A stretch of 64,000 nucleotides of DNA from Prochlorococcus sp. AG-347-J19 (GCA_003279015.1 QCBV01000002.1:143155-207154); one strand, 5' to 3'; counted from the first letter of the stretch, positions 33,422 through 42,835 are shown. Numbers and translations are program-made. The notes: generated by a model not told the origin, from the sequence alone.

Positions 33422-33589
33422 ATGCATCCAAGCAAAGTAATCAAACATCCAATAATCAATGACACTTATTACGATCCAGATGTTGATAAGCTTTATCAAT
33501 ATGTAAAAATTGGTGACTTTCCTCCAGAATGGGTAGTGACAAATATAGATGAAGATGACGATTATTATTACGCATCGATGGGATATTAA
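33422..33589 (+). CDS. 55-aa acidic small protein
   Basis: 55 aa (starts MHPSKVIKHPIINDTYYDP), soluble, aromatic and acidic, ending in a run of D and Y (EDDDYYYASMGY). Clean frame from ATG 33422. Not recognised; possibly a small conserved cyanobacterial protein. Confidence 0.6.
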   Translation: MHPSKVIKHPIINDTYYDPDVDKLYQYVKIGDFPPEWVVTNIDEDDDYYYASMGY

Positions 33590-33805
33590 ATTACATGACT
33601 TTCTTTAAAAGTAAATAAATTTGCTTCTTTAATATGTTTGTGTGAGGAAAATTAAAGAAGCATTTTTATATTAAATAAACAGGTTTAAGGACAAATTAAA
33701 AAGCAAATAAGAACAAATAAAAAATAAGCATTGAATGTAAAGTAAATATGAAATAATTACATCAAATAAATTTGATTATATAAAATTAATTTGTTGGGTT
33801 TTCAA

Positions 33806-34534
33806 ATGGCTATTAAAGATCATAAAAGTTTGCAAGACTCAAAAATTCTTCTTGTAGAGGATGACAAGAGTATTAGGTTGACAGTCAGTGAGACGTTGAA
33901 TAGCGAAGGTTTTAGAGTATTAAGTTTCAAAGATGGTTTAACTGCATTAGATTTCATTACTAATCATTCTAAAAATGATGTTGACTTAATAATTCTCGAT
34001 TTAATGTTGCCAGGGTTAAATGGATTAGAGTTATGCAGAAAAATAAGAAATGAAGAAAATTATACACCCATACTAATTTTGAGTGCTAAAGATAATGAAT
34101 CAGACAGGGTTCTTGGTTTAGAGGTTGGTGCAGATGATTATTTAACAAAACCTTTTGGTTTAAATGAATTAATTGCTAGATCGAGAGCCTTAATAAGAAG
34201 ATCTAAACGTAATAAAAAAAATATAGAAAACTCAAAAACCGTCATAGAGTTTAATCATATAAAAATGTTTCTGGAAGAATGTAGGGTAACTTCTTTCGAT
34301 AGAGAAATAACATTATCTCCAAAAGAATTTAAATTATTAGAATTATTTATGAAAAATCCTAAAAGGGTATGGTCAAGAGATTTAATACTTGAAAAAATAT
34401 GGGAAATTGACTTCGTCGGTGATACTAAAACTGTAGATGTTCATGTTAGGTGGCTCAGAGAGAAATTAGAAGAAGATCCCTCAGCTCCAAAGTTTCTTAA
34501 AACTGTTAGAGGCTTTGGATATAAGTTTGGATGA
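33806..34534 (+). CDS. phoB: Response regulator PhoB (phosphate, OmpR family)
   Basis: 242 aa from ATG 33806; the frame extends five codons upstream to a TTG, but the ATG is the better start. Receiver domain 10-125: acidic pair in LLVEDDKSIR, phospho-Asp in IILDLMLPGLNG, Lys in DYLTKPFG. OmpR winged helix at about 145-240 (KEFKLLELFMKNPKRVWSRDL, VDVHVRWLREKLEEDP). It should bind PHO boxes and activate phosphate-uptake genes. Its TGA overlaps the phoR ATG. Confidence 0.92.
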   Translation: MAIKDHKSLQDSKILLVEDDKSIRLTVSETLNSEGFRVLSFKDGLTALDFITNHSKNDVDLIILDLMLPGLNGLELCRKIRNEENYTPILILSAKDNESDRVLGLEVGADDYLTKPFGLNELIARSRALIRRSKRNKKNIENSKTVIEFNHIKMFLEECRVTSFDREITLSPKEFKLLELFMKNPKRVWSRDLILEKIWEIDFVGDTKTVDVHVRWLREKLEEDPSAPKFLKTVRGFGYKFG

Positions 34535-35688
34535 AAATGAAAACGCTACAAGAGGTATTAACTTTCTTTTATGAGAAATGGAAAACCAAGGTTAAAGGAT
34601 TTTCAAGAAATAATAAAAATATTGAATTAACTAAAAATAAGAACCAACAAATTTTTGACTTTCCATTTGATAAAGTTAAACCACAGCAACTTTTATCTTG
34701 GTTAGATTACTCATCTCAAGGATGGATGATTTTGTCATCTGATCTAACAATAAAATTTATCAATCAGAAAGGTTTATCTCTCATTAAGTTTATTAAATAC
34801 AAAGATGTTATTGGAAAAGCAATTAATGATATTAATGAGCTCGAAGTACTAAGAAATAAGATTTTATATTCAAGAAAAAAAGATTTCCCAATCAGCCTAG
34901 ATTGCACTATTTCGGGGGAACCCATTTCTGTAAATATTGTTAGAGCAAGGAAAAAAAATTATTTAATATTGTTGGAGAGTAAATTATCAATTGAATCCAT
35001 AAAAAAAAGACAGAATCAATTAATCAATGATGTATCTCATGAACTGAAAACACCTCTTACATCTCTTATTTTGATAGGCGAAAGACTGGAATCAGTAGTA
35101 TCAAAGAAAGATAGATATCTTGTTAAAAGACTTAAGAAAGAATCTAAAAGATTAAGAAAAATGGTCGAAGAAACTTTAGAACTTTCTAAGCTTGAAAGTA
35201 GCAAGGCTTTTAATAAAAATAAAAAAATATCTATTTCAGATTTAGTGATGGAATCTTGGCAAACCTTAAAACCACTTGCAGAAAAAAAAGATATAAAAAT
35301 AAATCTACTGATACCAACAAAATATTTTATATCTGCAGATATTGAAAATTTAAAAAGAGCTTTTATAAATATTTTGGATAATGCTATTCGTTATTCCCCA
35401 GCTAATGAAGAAATTCAAATTGAAATTTTTAAAAGAGATAGCTCGGTTGTTATGAGAGTTAGAGATAAAGGTGTTGGATTAGAAGAAAATGAATTTAATG
35501 ATATTTTTTCTCGTTTTTATAGAGGTGATCCATCAAGGACTAAATTTAAGAAAAGTGGAAGTGGTTTAGGTCTTTCAATAACAAAAAAAATAATCAATAA
35601 CAATAAAGGTTTTATAAAGGCTTTTAATCATAAGGACGGCGGAGCAATTTTTGAAACTATCTTTCCTTGTCTTAATACAGATTTATAG
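34531..35688 (+). CDS. phoR: Histidine kinase PhoR
   Basis: 385 aa. A PAS-like sensor (about 50-150, including GWMILSSDLTIKFIN) precedes the dimerisation helix with the phospho-His in NDVSHELKTPLTSL and an HATPase domain with N box (NILDNAIRYSP), G1 (RDKGVGL) and G2 (GSGLGLSITKKI). No convincing transmembrane helix is seen before the PAS domain, so it appears soluble or peripherally attached, unlike E. coli PhoR. It is translationally coupled to phoB. Confidence 0.9.
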   Translation: MKMKTLQEVLTFFYEKWKTKVKGFSRNNKNIELTKNKNQQIFDFPFDKVKPQQLLSWLDYSSQGWMILSSDLTIKFINQKGLSLIKFIKYKDVIGKAINDINELEVLRNKILYSRKKDFPISLDCTISGEPISVNIVRARKKNYLILLESKLSIESIKKRQNQLINDVSHELKTPLTSLILIGERLESVVSKKDRYLVKRLKKESKRLRKMVEETLELSKLESSKAFNKNKKISISDLVMESWQTLKPLAEKKDIKINLLIPTKYFISADIENLKRAFINILDNAIRYSPANEEIQIEIFKRDSSVVMRVRDKGVGLEENEFNDIFSRFYRGDPSRTKFKKSGSGLGLSITKKIINNNKGFIKAFNHKDGGAIFETIFPCLNTDL

Positions 35689-35694
35689 GATGGT

Positions 35695-35735
35695 AAGAAA
35701 AAAGGGCACCATTATGGAGCCCAATGTTTTTACTC
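35695..35735. terminator. Bidirectional terminator between phoR and porin
   Basis: GGGC(A)CCAT (35704-35712) pairs with ATGG(A)GCCC (35714-35722). Read from the minus strand it is followed by a run of T (the A-run at 35698-35703), a strong end for the porin mRNA; on the plus strand a weaker T-rich tract follows for phoR. Confidence 0.7.
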
Positions 35736-35756
35736 TTCTAGGAATTTTGTAAATAA

Positions 35757-37082
35757 TTAGAAAGAGAATGATACGAATGCACCAGCTCCAGTTGTGTCGT
35801 CAGTTCCACTTACTGTTTCAGCAATGTATACAAAAGGAGTAATACTCATGCCGTCATTTATTGGATATTCGTAAGAAAGATCATATGCATAAATTTCTTC
35901 TGCATCATCTACGATTGCTCCATTTGTTCCAGCATTAAGACTTAGAGTACCTTCGCCCAATTCTGTACTAACACCTAATGCCCATTGCGATTTATCTTTG
36001 TCCCCTGAATCTTCAGGATTAGTTAATTCAAAACCGCCGCTTAGAGTCACGGGCATACTTTCGGGACTATAGAAAGCAGTTAGACCAGTATAAGTCGCTG
36101 ACTCTTTGTCAGAATAAGCGACTGTAATACCATAGTTATCTGCTTCGTAACCAAGCGCAACACCATAGTAATCAGCACCCTCTTCAGTAAATATACCTTT
36201 ACTAGTTTCACCATCGTTTGCAGATACACCTAGACCGACTTCCCATCCCTCTGCAAATTCTCTTGAAGTACTAAATGAAACATCACCACTTAAGTCAACA
36301 GAGTTAGCTGCACCACAATCTCCAAGGTTGTCAACCATGTTGTTCATTGAACAAGCATTAGGCCAAGTCTTAGATGCATCCATTGAATCGCCAACTGCAA
36401 CCTTCCATTTGCCTAGTGGAAAAGTGTAGTTAACGTCAGAGACCTTAAGGAAGTCACCGTTATCTGAACCCCAGTCTAAACCAACCTTATCTTCACCAAC
36501 TCCAACACCAGGATGGTTACCTGTCTCAATTTCGATGTTTAATTTATCTTCACCTGTGAAACTAGTGTTTAGGTCTACTTCGTAGAAGTATTCCATCATA
36601 ACTTTATCGTTAGCAGGAGTTGCAGAATCAGTTGCACCAATTAGGAATCCTACTGAACCGCTCATAGTAGTGGTTTCAGAAAAACTACCAGCTTCTATTT
36701 TATTTACACGAGCTTCAAGGCCATCCACTCTTCCTTTAATTATTGCCAACTCAGAACCAAGCTCATCACTTAACCTGTTTATTGCAGCTCCGTTCATTAA
36801 GCCCTCACCACCTGCAATTAGATTGTTTAATTCAGCGGCAGCCTCTAAACGAGAGACTGAGTTTCCATTGAATTTTGGACTATTTGTAAGATCCTTTAAT
36901 GAATCGTAAGCCCAATCTCCTGGGAATAAAGTATCTGATTTAAAATCATTTAAAGATACTAAATTATTAGAGTTTGAATAATCACTAAGATCTGTTGAAT
37001 TGATCTCAGCTGCGTTTATTGCGAAACCTGATGCCAAAGAAATTAAGGCAGGAGCAGCAATTAATTTTTGAAAAAGTTTCAT
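35757..37082 (-). CDS. Outer-membrane porin (Som/phosphate-locus porin), SLH-type
   Basis: 441 aa from ATG 37082 (a GTG four codons upstream is less likely). Signal peptide of about 25 residues ending NAA-E; an SLH-like segment at about 45-110 (FPGDWAYDSLKDLTNSP, SRLEAAAELNNLI) anchors it to the wall; a short coiled coil (LEARVNKIEAGSF) precedes a 16-18 strand beta-barrel ending in aromatic F (FVSFSF), the outer-membrane insertion signal. In Prochlorococcus this porin of the pho cluster is induced in phosphate starvation. A PHO-box-like pair lies 54 bases upstream. Confidence 0.9.
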   Translation of the reverse strand: MKLFQKLIAAPALISLASGFAINAAEINSTDLSDYSNSNNLVSLNDFKSDTLFPGDWAYDSLKDLTNSPKFNGNSVSRLEAAAELNNLIAGGEGLMNGAAINRLSDELGSELAIIKGRVDGLEARVNKIEAGSFSETTTMSGSVGFLIGATDSATPANDKVMMEYFYEVDLNTSFTGEDKLNIEIETGNHPGVGVGEDKVGLDWGSDNGDFLKVSDVNYTFPLGKWKVAVGDSMDASKTWPNACSMNNMVDNLGDCGAANSVDLSGDVSFSTSREFAEGWEVGLGVSANDGETSKGIFTEEGADYYGVALGYEADNYGITVAYSDKESATYTGLTAFYSPESMPVTLSGGFELTNPEDSGDKDKSQWALGVSTELGEGTLSLNAGTNGAIVDDAEEIYAYDLSYEYPINDGMSITPFVYIAETVSGTDDTTGAGAFVSFSF

Positions 37083-37135
37083 AAACCTCAACACGTAAAA
37101 ATGGATTAATATCCAATATTTATTTCAGCGGTTTT

Positions 37136-37154
37136 AGGTTAAGAAATGAATAAG
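37136..37154 (-). promoter_or_regulatory. PHO-box-like pair upstream of the porin
   Basis: On the minus strand CTTAACCT (complement of 37136-37143) is preceded, at the 11-base period of cyanobacterial PHO boxes, by CTTATTCA. The first matches the published consensus YTTAAYYW exactly, the second weakly. Likely PhoB binding site for the porin. Confidence 0.5.
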
Positions 37155-37321
37155 GATCAAAAGTAAATAGAAAAATTTAAAGAGAACTTAAACTTCTCTT
37201 AAAAAAATTAGAAATTGCAGTCAAATTTCAAAAAATTTTTTTTAATAAAAGTTAAAAACTATACTATGTTTATTCTCAAATATTTTTAAAACCAAACGAA
37301 AAAAGCTCTAATCATGATTTA

Positions 37322-37353
37322 GTTTAAGAGAGGGTTAAGAACTAATTAATTAA
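37322..37353 (-). promoter_or_regulatory. PHO-box-like triplet in the pstS-porin region
   Basis: Read on the minus strand it shows CTTAAAC, CTTAACCC and ATTAATTA with an 11-base period; two of three fit the consensus YTTAAYYW. Its position about 75-100 bases before pstS suggests it controls pstS, the porin or both. Confidence 0.5.
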
Positions 37354-37425
37354 AAGATAAACTTTAATTTAAAGAGTATTTGTGTTCAAATTAAGTGCTA
37401 TAAAGGTGGTGTCTTTCGTTAATTC

Positions 37426-38406
37426 ATGAAATCAATGAACATAGCTAAGAAAGCTTTGGTCTTTACTTCTTTAGTTGCCATTGCTGCTGGCACAAGTGTT
37501 TCGGCAAAAACAAGATTAAGTGGTGCAGGAGCATCATTTCCTGCCAAAATCTATACTCGATGGTTTTTTGATCTAGCAAAATCTGGCGGCCCAAGAGTTA
37601 ATTATCAAGCTGTTGGTTCGGGTTCTGGAAGAAAAGCATTTATTGATCAGACTGTAAATTTTGGTGCGTCTGATGATCCCATGAAAGATAAAGATATAGC
37701 AAAAGTTACTAGAGGATTAGTTCAGATACCTATGGTTGGAGGTACTATTGCATTTGGTTATAACTACGACTGTGATTTGAAACTTTCCCAAGAGAAAGCA
37801 GTACAAGTTGCTATGGGAATGATTAAGGATTGGAAAGAATTAGGTTGTAAACCAGGGAAATTGACTTGGACCCATCGTTCTGATGGATCAGGGACAACTA
37901 AAGCCTTTACAAACTCTATGGAAGCGTTTTCAAAAACCTGGACATTAGGGACAGGTAAGTCTGTAAAATGGCCGGCAGGTGTTGGTGCTAAAGGTAATTC
38001 TGGAGTTGCAGGTGTTATTCAAAATACTCCTGGTGCAATTGGTTATGTTAATCAGTCTTATATAAAAGGAAATGTGAAAGCCGCTGCACTTCAGAATCTT
38101 TCTGGAGAATATGTAAAGCCTACTGTTGAGGCAGGAGCCAAAGCTCTCAATGGTATTACTTTAGATGAAAATCTTGCGGGTAAAAATCCTAATCCAACGG
38201 CAAAAGGAGCATATCCTATAGCTTCATTAACATGGATACTTGCTTATGAAGAAGGTAATGGTAGAAACACTAAAGCTATTAAACAAGCCTTTAATACATT
38301 GTTAAGTGATGAGTATCAAGATAAAGCTCCATCACTTGGATTTGTCCCCTTAAAAGGAGATATTCTTGAGAAGTCAAGAGCTGCGGTAAAAAGAATCGGT
38401 AAATAA
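37426..38406 (+). CDS. pstS: Phosphate-binding periplasmic protein PstS
   Basis: 326 aa with a signal peptide of about 27 residues (ending SVSA-KT). The mature start LSGAGASFPAKIYTRWF, the loop GSGSGRKAFI, the DDPM and HRSDGSGTTKAF loops are the phosphate-binding elements. It captures phosphate for PstCAB, whose genes lie 4.4 kb downstream rather than beside it. A second ATG three codons in is an alternative start. A strong terminator follows. Confidence 0.96.
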   Translation: MKSMNIAKKALVFTSLVAIAAGTSVSAKTRLSGAGASFPAKIYTRWFFDLAKSGGPRVNYQAVGSGSGRKAFIDQTVNFGASDDPMKDKDIAKVTRGLVQIPMVGGTIAFGYNYDCDLKLSQEKAVQVAMGMIKDWKELGCKPGKLTWTHRSDGSGTTKAFTNSMEAFSKTWTLGTGKSVKWPAGVGAKGNSGVAGVIQNTPGAIGYVNQSYIKGNVKAAALQNLSGEYVKPTVEAGAKALNGITLDENLAGKNPNPTAKGAYPIASLTWILAYEEGNGRNTKAIKQAFNTLLSDEYQDKAPSLGFVPLKGDILEKSRAAVKRIGK

Positions 38407-38423
38407 ACCGTAAGACATATTTA

Positions 38424-38455
38424 AAAGGAGGAATTTATTTCCTCCTTTTTTTATG
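38424..38455 (+). terminator. pstS terminator
   Basis: AAAGGAGGAA pairs with TTTCCTCCTTT over a four-base loop, followed by T's. It overlaps the last codons of the convergent chrA. Confidence 0.9.
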
Positions 38456-39677
38456 CGAACAAATATTTTGATAAACCTAATATTAAAGAAAAAAGAATAA
38501 GTATGTAGGTTGGAACTATTTTTAAAAAAGATAATAGTGTGGAGATTAAAACTATAAAAATAGAGCTAATTAAAAAGAATTTTGATGAAAAACTATCTTC
38601 AATTAAATTAAAGCCAGAGAAAATAACTGCTCCTGGAATTGTATTGATTACTCCTTCGATAAAGTAATTAATCGATTTAATTCTGTTTTTTATGAAGGCT
38701 TTTCCAAAAACAAAAATCAAAATAAAACTTGGTAAAAATATTGCAAACGTTGATATAAATGAATATTTTAAAGCTTCATTAATCCCTCCAATTGAAAAAC
38801 CTGCTTTATATCCAATAAAACTTGTAGTTAATAAGACAGGACCAGGTGTTATTTGGCCAATCATTATCGCATCTATAAATTCATTATTTGTTAACCATCC
38901 TTGCGAGACAACATAATCACTCATTAAAGGAATAATTACTAATCCGCCTCCAAAAATAAAAAGTCCCGATTTGAAAAAGAAAAAAAATAGATTAAAATCG
39001 TTTATTAAAAACTTTGAGTTTGTAGAGTGTTTCAAAAAATTATTAAACTTGGCAATATCCAAAAAGATTGAGCTAGTTAAAAATGAGTTTGCTGAAAATA
39101 TAGATAAAGGTACCAAGCTATAAAAGATATTTTTCCATTTCTGTAAGAAAATATTTATCAAACCCGAAATAGTAAGTATTGTAATGAGTGGAAATTGAAT
39201 ACTATTATATTTTGCAAATATAAGTAGAAATAAGATTGAGCTAGAGAATAATACTCGATCTAACTTTAATCTTTTTTTTAAAAGAACTAATGAAAATGAA
39301 AAAATTATTCCTGCAATAATAGGAGGATTAAAATAAATTAAATCATTTAGAAATTTTGATCCAGAATAAATTTGCCAAAAAAAGCTAAGAACTAATACCG
39401 AAATGAATCCTGGGATAATGAAACTTATACCGGATACCAATCCACCAAGATAACCATTAATTTTAAGACCAATATATATTGCTAATTGAGTGGATATTGG
39501 CCCTGGAAGCAATTGACATAATCCAATACCTTTTTCAAAAGATTGGGTTGAGATCAATTTTTTATTATTTATAAGTTCATCTTCGAATAAAGAAATATGA
39601 GCATATGGTCCTCCAAAACTGAAAATTCCAATTTTTAGAAAAATTTTTGCAAGTTCAATTAAGGATATTTTGGCCAT
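38451..39677 (-). CDS. chrA: Chromate transporter ChrA family
   Basis: 408 aa, two CHR domains in tandem, each opening with [15 protein letters not shown] and [16 protein letters not shown] glycine motifs and carrying a [24 protein letters not shown] motif. The family exports chromate, an oxyanion that also enters through sulfate or phosphate-type carriers. Location in the phosphate cluster is a standard feature of Prochlorococcus; its actual substrate is unproven. About 10-12 membrane helices. Confidence 0.9.
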   Translation of the reverse strand: MAKISLIELAKIFLKIGIFSFGGPYAHISLFEDELINNKKLISTQSFEKGIGLCQLLPGPISTQLAIYIGLKINGYLGGLVSGISFIIPGFISVLVLSFFWQIYSGSKFLNDLIYFNPPIIAGIIFSFSLVLLKKRLKLDRVLFSSSILFLLIFAKYNSIQFPLITILTISGLINIFLQKWKNIFYSLVPLSIFSANSFLTSSIFLDIAKFNNFLKHSTNSKFLINDFNLFFFFFKSGLFIFGGGLVIIPLMSDYVVSQGWLTNNEFIDAIMIGQITPGPVLLTTSFIGYKAGFSIGGINEALKYSFISTFAIFLPSFILIFVFGKAFIKNRIKSINYFIEGVINTIPGAVIFSGFNLIEDSFSSKFFLISSIFIVLISTLLSFLKIVPTYILILFSLILGLSKYLFA

Positions 39678-39707
39678 TTAAACATTCTAATTTCTAAAAA
39701 TTAGTTT

Positions 39708-40967
39708 TTATGGTGATGATAAGCTTTGTTTGATTGATGGTAATTTAAGACTCGAAATCCAAGATAATAATATTAGAAGTGATGAAAAATAAAGACAATA
39801 TTGAAGACCAATACTCGGATTTCTCCCAATCATAAATAGTAAGCCAGATAGTAATGTTCCAACTAGTCTTCCAGCGGCATTTGCCATGTAATAGAAGCCA
39901 ACATTTAAACTGACTTTTTCATTATCAGAGTAGGCCAAAATCATATAAGAATGTGTAGAGGAATTCATTGCAAAAACAAATCCAAAAATAGTGAGTCCTA
40001 AAATTATTGCTATCGATGGAGAACTTTCTCTCCATAATGCGACTCCTATCAAAGATGGTATGACCATTAATACGGCACTCCAAAATTGGATAGCTTTACG
40101 ATCTGGACTTTCTTTCTGACCCCACATCTTTCTAATTCCTGGGGCCGAAGCCTGAACAATTCCATAAGCTATTACCCAGGTCCCAAGAAATAATCCTATT
40201 TCCATGTAGTCCCAACCAAATGCCATATCTAGAAATACTGGAAGAGCTACAACAAACCAAACATCTCTTGCTCCAAAAAGAAAAAATCTTGCCGCTGAAA
40301 GAATATTTATTGCATTAGATTTTGAAAAAAGATCATTAAAAGCTGGTTTGGTTTTCATCTTGCCAATTTCTCCAGGCAAAATTAATGTCAATAAAAAGGC
40401 TAAGCAGAGTCCAAAACCCATAATTCCTACAGCATTATTGAATCCAAATAACTTATATAAAAGTCCACCTAAGAAAAAGCCAACTCCCTTAAGAGCATTT
40501 TTAGATCCAGTTAAAATAGCAACCCATTTAAAAAGTTGTGTTTGGCCAATATCATTGCCATCATTTGTCTCTGGAACTACTGTCTTAACAGCACTTTTAG
40601 CACTCATTTTGTTTAAATCTTTTGCTATCCCACTAACTGCTTGAGCAACCATAACGTATGCGACACTAAAAATTACTGGCCAATCATCCTTAACTGGAAT
40701 AAGCATAAAAAGAGCGATGATTTGCAGGATAGTCCCAATCCATAAAGTAAGCCTTAATCCATATCTTGCTCCTATCCAACCACCATAAAGATTAGTAATT
40801 ATTCCAAAAAACTCATAAAAAAGGAAAAGTAAAGCAATTTGTAGAGTTGTGTAACCTAGCTCATGAAAGTGACCAACAACTAATAATCTTAATGCGCCGT
40901 CAGTAAGCGTGAACGCCCAATAGTTTACTGTTACAACACTATATTGTTGGATATTAGATAACTTCAT
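39708..40967 (-). CDS. arsJ: ArsJ, organoarsenical (1-arseno-3-phosphoglycerate) efflux MFS transporter
   Basis: 419 aa, 12 predicted helices. The start (NIQQYSVVTVNYWAFTLTDGALRLL) is diagnostic for ArsJ. In Pseudomonas, ArsJ exports 1-arseno-3-phosphoglycerate that an adjacent GAPDH makes from arsenate. Here the partner gene lies 11 bases upstream and arsR is divergent, which makes the assignment strong. It removes arsenate that enters through phosphate carriers. Confidence 0.93.
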   Translation of the reverse strand: MKLSNIQQYSVVTVNYWAFTLTDGALRLLVVGHFHELGYTTLQIALLFLFYEFFGIITNLYGGWIGARYGLRLTLWIGTILQIIALFMLIPVKDDWPVIFSVAYVMVAQAVSGIAKDLNKMSAKSAVKTVVPETNDGNDIGQTQLFKWVAILTGSKNALKGVGFFLGGLLYKLFGFNNAVGIMGFGLCLAFLLTLILPGEIGKMKTKPAFNDLFSKSNAINILSAARFFLFGARDVWFVVALPVFLDMAFGWDYMEIGLFLGTWVIAYGIVQASAPGIRKMWGQKESPDRKAIQFWSAVLMVIPSLIGVALWRESSPSIAIILGLTIFGFVFAMNSSTHSYMILAYSDNEKVSLNVGFYYMANAAGRLVGTLLSGLLFMIGRNPSIGLQYCLYFSSLLILLSWISSLKLPSIKQSLSSP

Positions 40968-40978
40968 AAAGACATAAA

Positions 40979-42001
40979 TTAAATCTCTTGTTTGATTACA
41001 TATTCAGTAAGATCTGCAAGTCTGCAGCTGTATCCCCACTCGTTGTCATACCAAGCGTATATCTTTAATAAATTTGAATTGACAACCATCGTTGATAAAC
41101 TATCAACTATTGAACTTCTAGAGTCATTTACATAATCTGCAGAAACTAAAGGTCTTTCTTCGTAGCCAAGAATTCCTTTTAAATAAGTTTCTGAAGCTTC
41201 CTTAAGTGCCAGATTTACTTGTTCAGTTGTCACTTCTTTATTTAATTCAAAAACTGCATCTGTTAAAGAACCATTAAGTAGAGGAACTCTTACTGCATGT
41301 CCATTTAATTTTCCTTTTAATTCTGGAAAGATCTCAGCGATAGCTTTAGCAGACCCAGTGGTAGTAGGTATTAAACTTTGCATACATCCTCTTGCTCTCC
41401 TCAAATCACTTTTATAAAAATCTACAGGAACTTGAGTGTTCGTGACATCGTGAATAGTTGTAATAGCACCGTGTTTAATTGAAAAATTTTCATTAATTAC
41501 CTTTACTATCGGAGCTAAACAATTTGTAGTGCAGGATGCTGCAGTTACTAATTTATGTTTGGAAGGGTCATAAAGACTTTGATTTATGCCATAAACAACA
41601 TTAAGTGATTCAGCTTCTGCAACAATTCCTTTGACTGGACAAGCTACTATTACTCTTTTCATACCTAGAGAATCAAAATAGGGATTTAGTTTGTCTGGCT
41701 TTTTATTCTTTCCTGTACATTCCAAAATAATATCTACAGAAGATTTTTCCCAAGGAACATCAAGGTAATTTTTAAAAGATGTGTAGGTTAATTTCTTTCC
41801 ATCAATTATTATTTCTTCTTCTTTAACCTTTATATCTTTCCCCCATCTGCCATGGGCTGAATCGAATTCGAGTAGATGCGCAGCGGCATTCGAATCTCCT
41901 GCTATCTCATTAATGTGAGTTATTTCTATATCAGCTCTATCCCATAATGCTCTGAAAACTAATCTGCCAATTCTTCCAAAACCATTAATTCCAATTTTCA
42001 T
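40979..42001 (-). CDS. gap: ArsJ-partner glyceraldehyde-3-phosphate dehydrogenase
   Basis: 340 aa from ATG 42001 (a GTG precedes it by one codon). Complete type I GAPDH: NAD fold [15 protein letters not shown], catalytic cysteine in [22 protein letters not shown] at the end. It makes 1,3-bisphosphoglycerate, or with arsenate 1-arseno-3-phosphoglycerate for ArsJ. Placement beside arsJ and behind the ArsR operator shows this is the arsenic-detoxification copy, separate from the housekeeping Calvin-cycle enzyme expected elsewhere. Confidence 0.94.
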   Translation of the reverse strand: MKIGINGFGRIGRLVFRALWDRADIEITHINEIAGDSNAAAHLLEFDSAHGRWGKDIKVKEEEIIIDGKKLTYTSFKNYLDVPWEKSSVDIILECTGKNKKPDKLNPYFDSLGMKRVIVACPVKGIVAEAESLNVVYGINQSLYDPSKHKLVTAASCTTNCLAPIVKVINENFSIKHGAITTIHDVTNTQVPVDFYKSDLRRARGCMQSLIPTTTGSAKAIAEIFPELKGKLNGHAVRVPLLNGSLTDAVFELNKEVTTEQVNLALKEASETYLKGILGYEERPLVSADYVNDSRSSIVDSLSTMVVNSNLLKIYAWYDNEWGYSCRLADLTEYVIKQEI

Positions 42002-42026
42002 CACTTTGAAATTTCCTGTTGAAATT

Positions 42027-42050
42027 ATACATCAAAATATTTTGATGTAT
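42027..42050. promoter_or_regulatory. ArsR operator, 24-bp perfect palindrome
   Basis: The arms ATACATCAAAAT and ATTTTGATGTAT are perfectly complementary; the core ATCAA-N6-TTGAT matches the ArsR-family consensus. It sits between the divergent gap and arsR, so one repressor dimer can control both arsJ-gap and arsR. Confidence 0.85.
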
Positions 42051-42118
42051 CAAGATATTTTTATTAATGAAATCTTTTTTATTTAAGCTATATTTAAAAG
42101 AATTTAATATCTTCAAAA

Positions 42119-42439
42119 GTGTTAGAAGAGATTAGCAAAGTAAAAAAAGAAAATATATCTAAGTTGATGGTTTCATTTTCTGATCCTTTTAGGCTAGAAA
42201 TAATTGACCTAATGATGGATGGAGAAGTTTGTGTTTGCGATATTATGAAATTAACTAATTTATCTCAATCAAGAATTTCATATCACATAAAAATTTTGAA
42301 GGAAGCTGGTCTTATCTCAGACAGACAAGAAGGTAGATGGGTGTATTACTGTCTAAATAAAGAATCTCTATTTTTGATCAAGGAATGGATAACTTCTTTG
42401 ACAGATTATTCCTCAAATAGAAAACGTTGCTGCGAATAA
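42119..42439 (+). CDS. arsR: ArsR-family arsenic-sensing repressor
   Basis: 106 aa, GTG start. A winged helix with VCVCDIMKLTNLSQSRISYHIKILKEAGL: the CVCD cysteine pair is the As(III) sensor of classical ArsR, and the tail ends RKRCCE with two more cysteines that could bind metalloid. It should leave the operator at 42027 when arsenic binds, turning on gap-arsJ. Confidence 0.92.
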   Translation: MLEEISKVKKENISKLMVSFSDPFRLEIIDLMMDGEVCVCDIMKLTNLSQSRISYHIKILKEAGLISDRQEGRWVYYCLNKESLFLIKEWITSLTDYSSNRKRCCE

Positions 42440-42450
42440 GTTATATTTTA

Positions 42451-42657
42451 TTAATTAACTTCTGATTCCCTGTCATATGTCATTCCTGATTGTTCCATCC
42501 ATTCAGCTTTAGTTTTGCAATTTTGTTTGTGATTAAATATGTGAAAACCTTCAATAATAATCATTATGGATAGAAGCAAAACAGGAATAAAATATACAGG
42601 GGAAGATACTACTTCTTTATATTTGATTTGAGCAATGAATTCCTTGTATTTAAACAT
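42451..42657 (-). CDS. 68-aa membrane protein in the pho cluster
   Basis: One hydrophobic helix (about 22-38, YFIPVLLLSIMIIIEGF) and a soluble tail ending QSGMTYDRESEVN. Its start lies about 40 bases from a PHO-box-like pair, so it may be phosphate-regulated. Convergent with arsR. Not recognised. Confidence 0.65.
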   Translation of the reverse strand: MFKYKEFIAQIKYKEVVSSPVYFIPVLLLSIMIIIEGFHIFNHKQNCKTKAEWMEQSGMTYDRESEVN

Positions 42658-42693
42658 TCCCTCAGTTGTTATTCAGTAAATAATATTCACCTA

Positions 42694-42712
42694 TGGTTAA
42701 GTAAAGTTAAAG
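42694..42712 (-). promoter_or_regulatory. PHO-box-like pair
   Basis: Read on the minus strand, CTTTAACT and CTTAACCA lie at an 11-base period, matching the YTTAAYYW type. It is upstream of the 68-aa gene and within the pstC control region. Confidence 0.5.
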
Positions 42713-42759
42713 AAAAAATTTTTGAAGAAATTAAGCTGAAGGATGTTTACTTTTCATGA

Positions 42760-42789
42760 CTTTCTTATACCTTTAACCCCTCTTAAAGT
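42760..42789 (+). promoter_or_regulatory. PHO-box-like triplet upstream of pstC
   Basis: CTTTCTTA, CTTTAACC and CTTAAAGT start 11 bases apart (42760, 42771, 42782), the spacing of cyanobacterial PHO boxes. They end 46 bases before the pstC ATG. Supports PhoB control of pstCAB. Confidence 0.55.
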
Positions 42790-42835
42790 CTTTTACAACA
42801 TTTAGTAGTAGATTTATAGAGATATTCTTTTTTTA

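Larger units (their letters stand above)
37083..37425. other. Divergent control region between porin and pstS
   Basis: 343 bases without a gene. It holds the porin PHO-box-like pair (37136) and a second group (37322-37353), with a promoter-like AT-rich stretch before pstS. No small gene is evident. Confidence 0.6.
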
